DNA of 64,000 bases from positions 16,342,615 to 16,406,614 of the forward strand of contig NC_134429.1 in the NCBI RefSeq assembly GCF_030867145.1, written 5' to 3'. The DNA is from Opisthocomus hoazin (lineage: Eukaryota; Chordata; Aves; Opisthocomiformes; Opisthocomidae). A program made the position numbers and the translations under genes. Positions 63,882 through 64,000 of this stretch are shown here, in pieces. The stretch's first letter is position 1; every line of letters starts with the position of its first letter. The notes under the pieces are model-generated. The model was not told the origin of the DNA. It ran no database searches and saw only the letters and a list, made by a program, of their open reading frames with translations.

Positions 63882-64000
63882 ACTGGACCCGCCTGGACAA
63901 GGTCCTGTGCAGCCTGCTGTAGGTGACCCTGCTTCAGCAGGAGGGTTGGACTAGATGACCTACAGAGGTCCCTTCCAACCCCTACTATTCTGTGATTCTG
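63882..64000 (+). mobile_element. CR1 LINE 3' stub at the window edge, plus strand
   Basis: Has CTGTGCAGCCTGCTGTAGGT, GGGTTGGACTAGATGACCTA and TATTCTGTGATTCTG. The tail runs off the end of the window, so the 3' limit is not seen. Confidence 0.88.

Noticed and set aside
34301..64000. WNT4 coding exons on the minus strand
   Set aside because: Expected from human gene order, but no cysteine-rich WNT-like stretch was found in any minus-strand frame.

Overview
The window is vertebrate, almost certainly avian, nuclear DNA. It contains many 5'-truncated CR1 LINE copies, two of them with clear ATTCTGTG-type 3' ends, no recognisable Alu, L1 or MIR, compact introns and GC-rich minisatellites. The only protein-coding gene I can support is CDC42, on the + strand, with five coding exons per transcript. 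I cannot name the species; the CR1 mix and GC-rich flanks fit a small avian chromosome, which is inference.

Layout. 1-4240: CR1 fragments and unassigned sequence. 4240-5285: a GC-rich minisatellite of 26 units with a higher-order period of about 291 bp. 5300-5900: CpG-island promoter with GC boxes, a perfect CRE palindrome (5493-5500) and a likely non-coding first exon ending at 5572. 5573-19085: large intron 1. 19086-27025: the four constant coding exons. 31369-31458 and 32895-32984: two alternative terminal coding exons, giving the CCIF (brain-type) and CVLL (ubiquitous) tails, each with its own 3' UTR. The distal 3' UTR ends near 34300. 34300-64000: no supported gene; it holds seven CR1 fragments, a compound pentanucleotide microsatellite at 50731-50865 and several CpG-rich blocks.

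CDC42 is a Rho-family GTPase controlling actin, filopodia and polarity. The constant exons encode the G domain. The choice of last exon sets the lipid anchor: geranylgeranylation for CVLL, or prenylation plus palmitoylation for CCIF. All splice sites, phases and reading frames are intact in both forms (191 residues each). No novel multi-gene system was found. The most unusual structures are the higher-order minisatellite directly upstream of the promoter and the GTCCT-to-CTCCT compound repeat.
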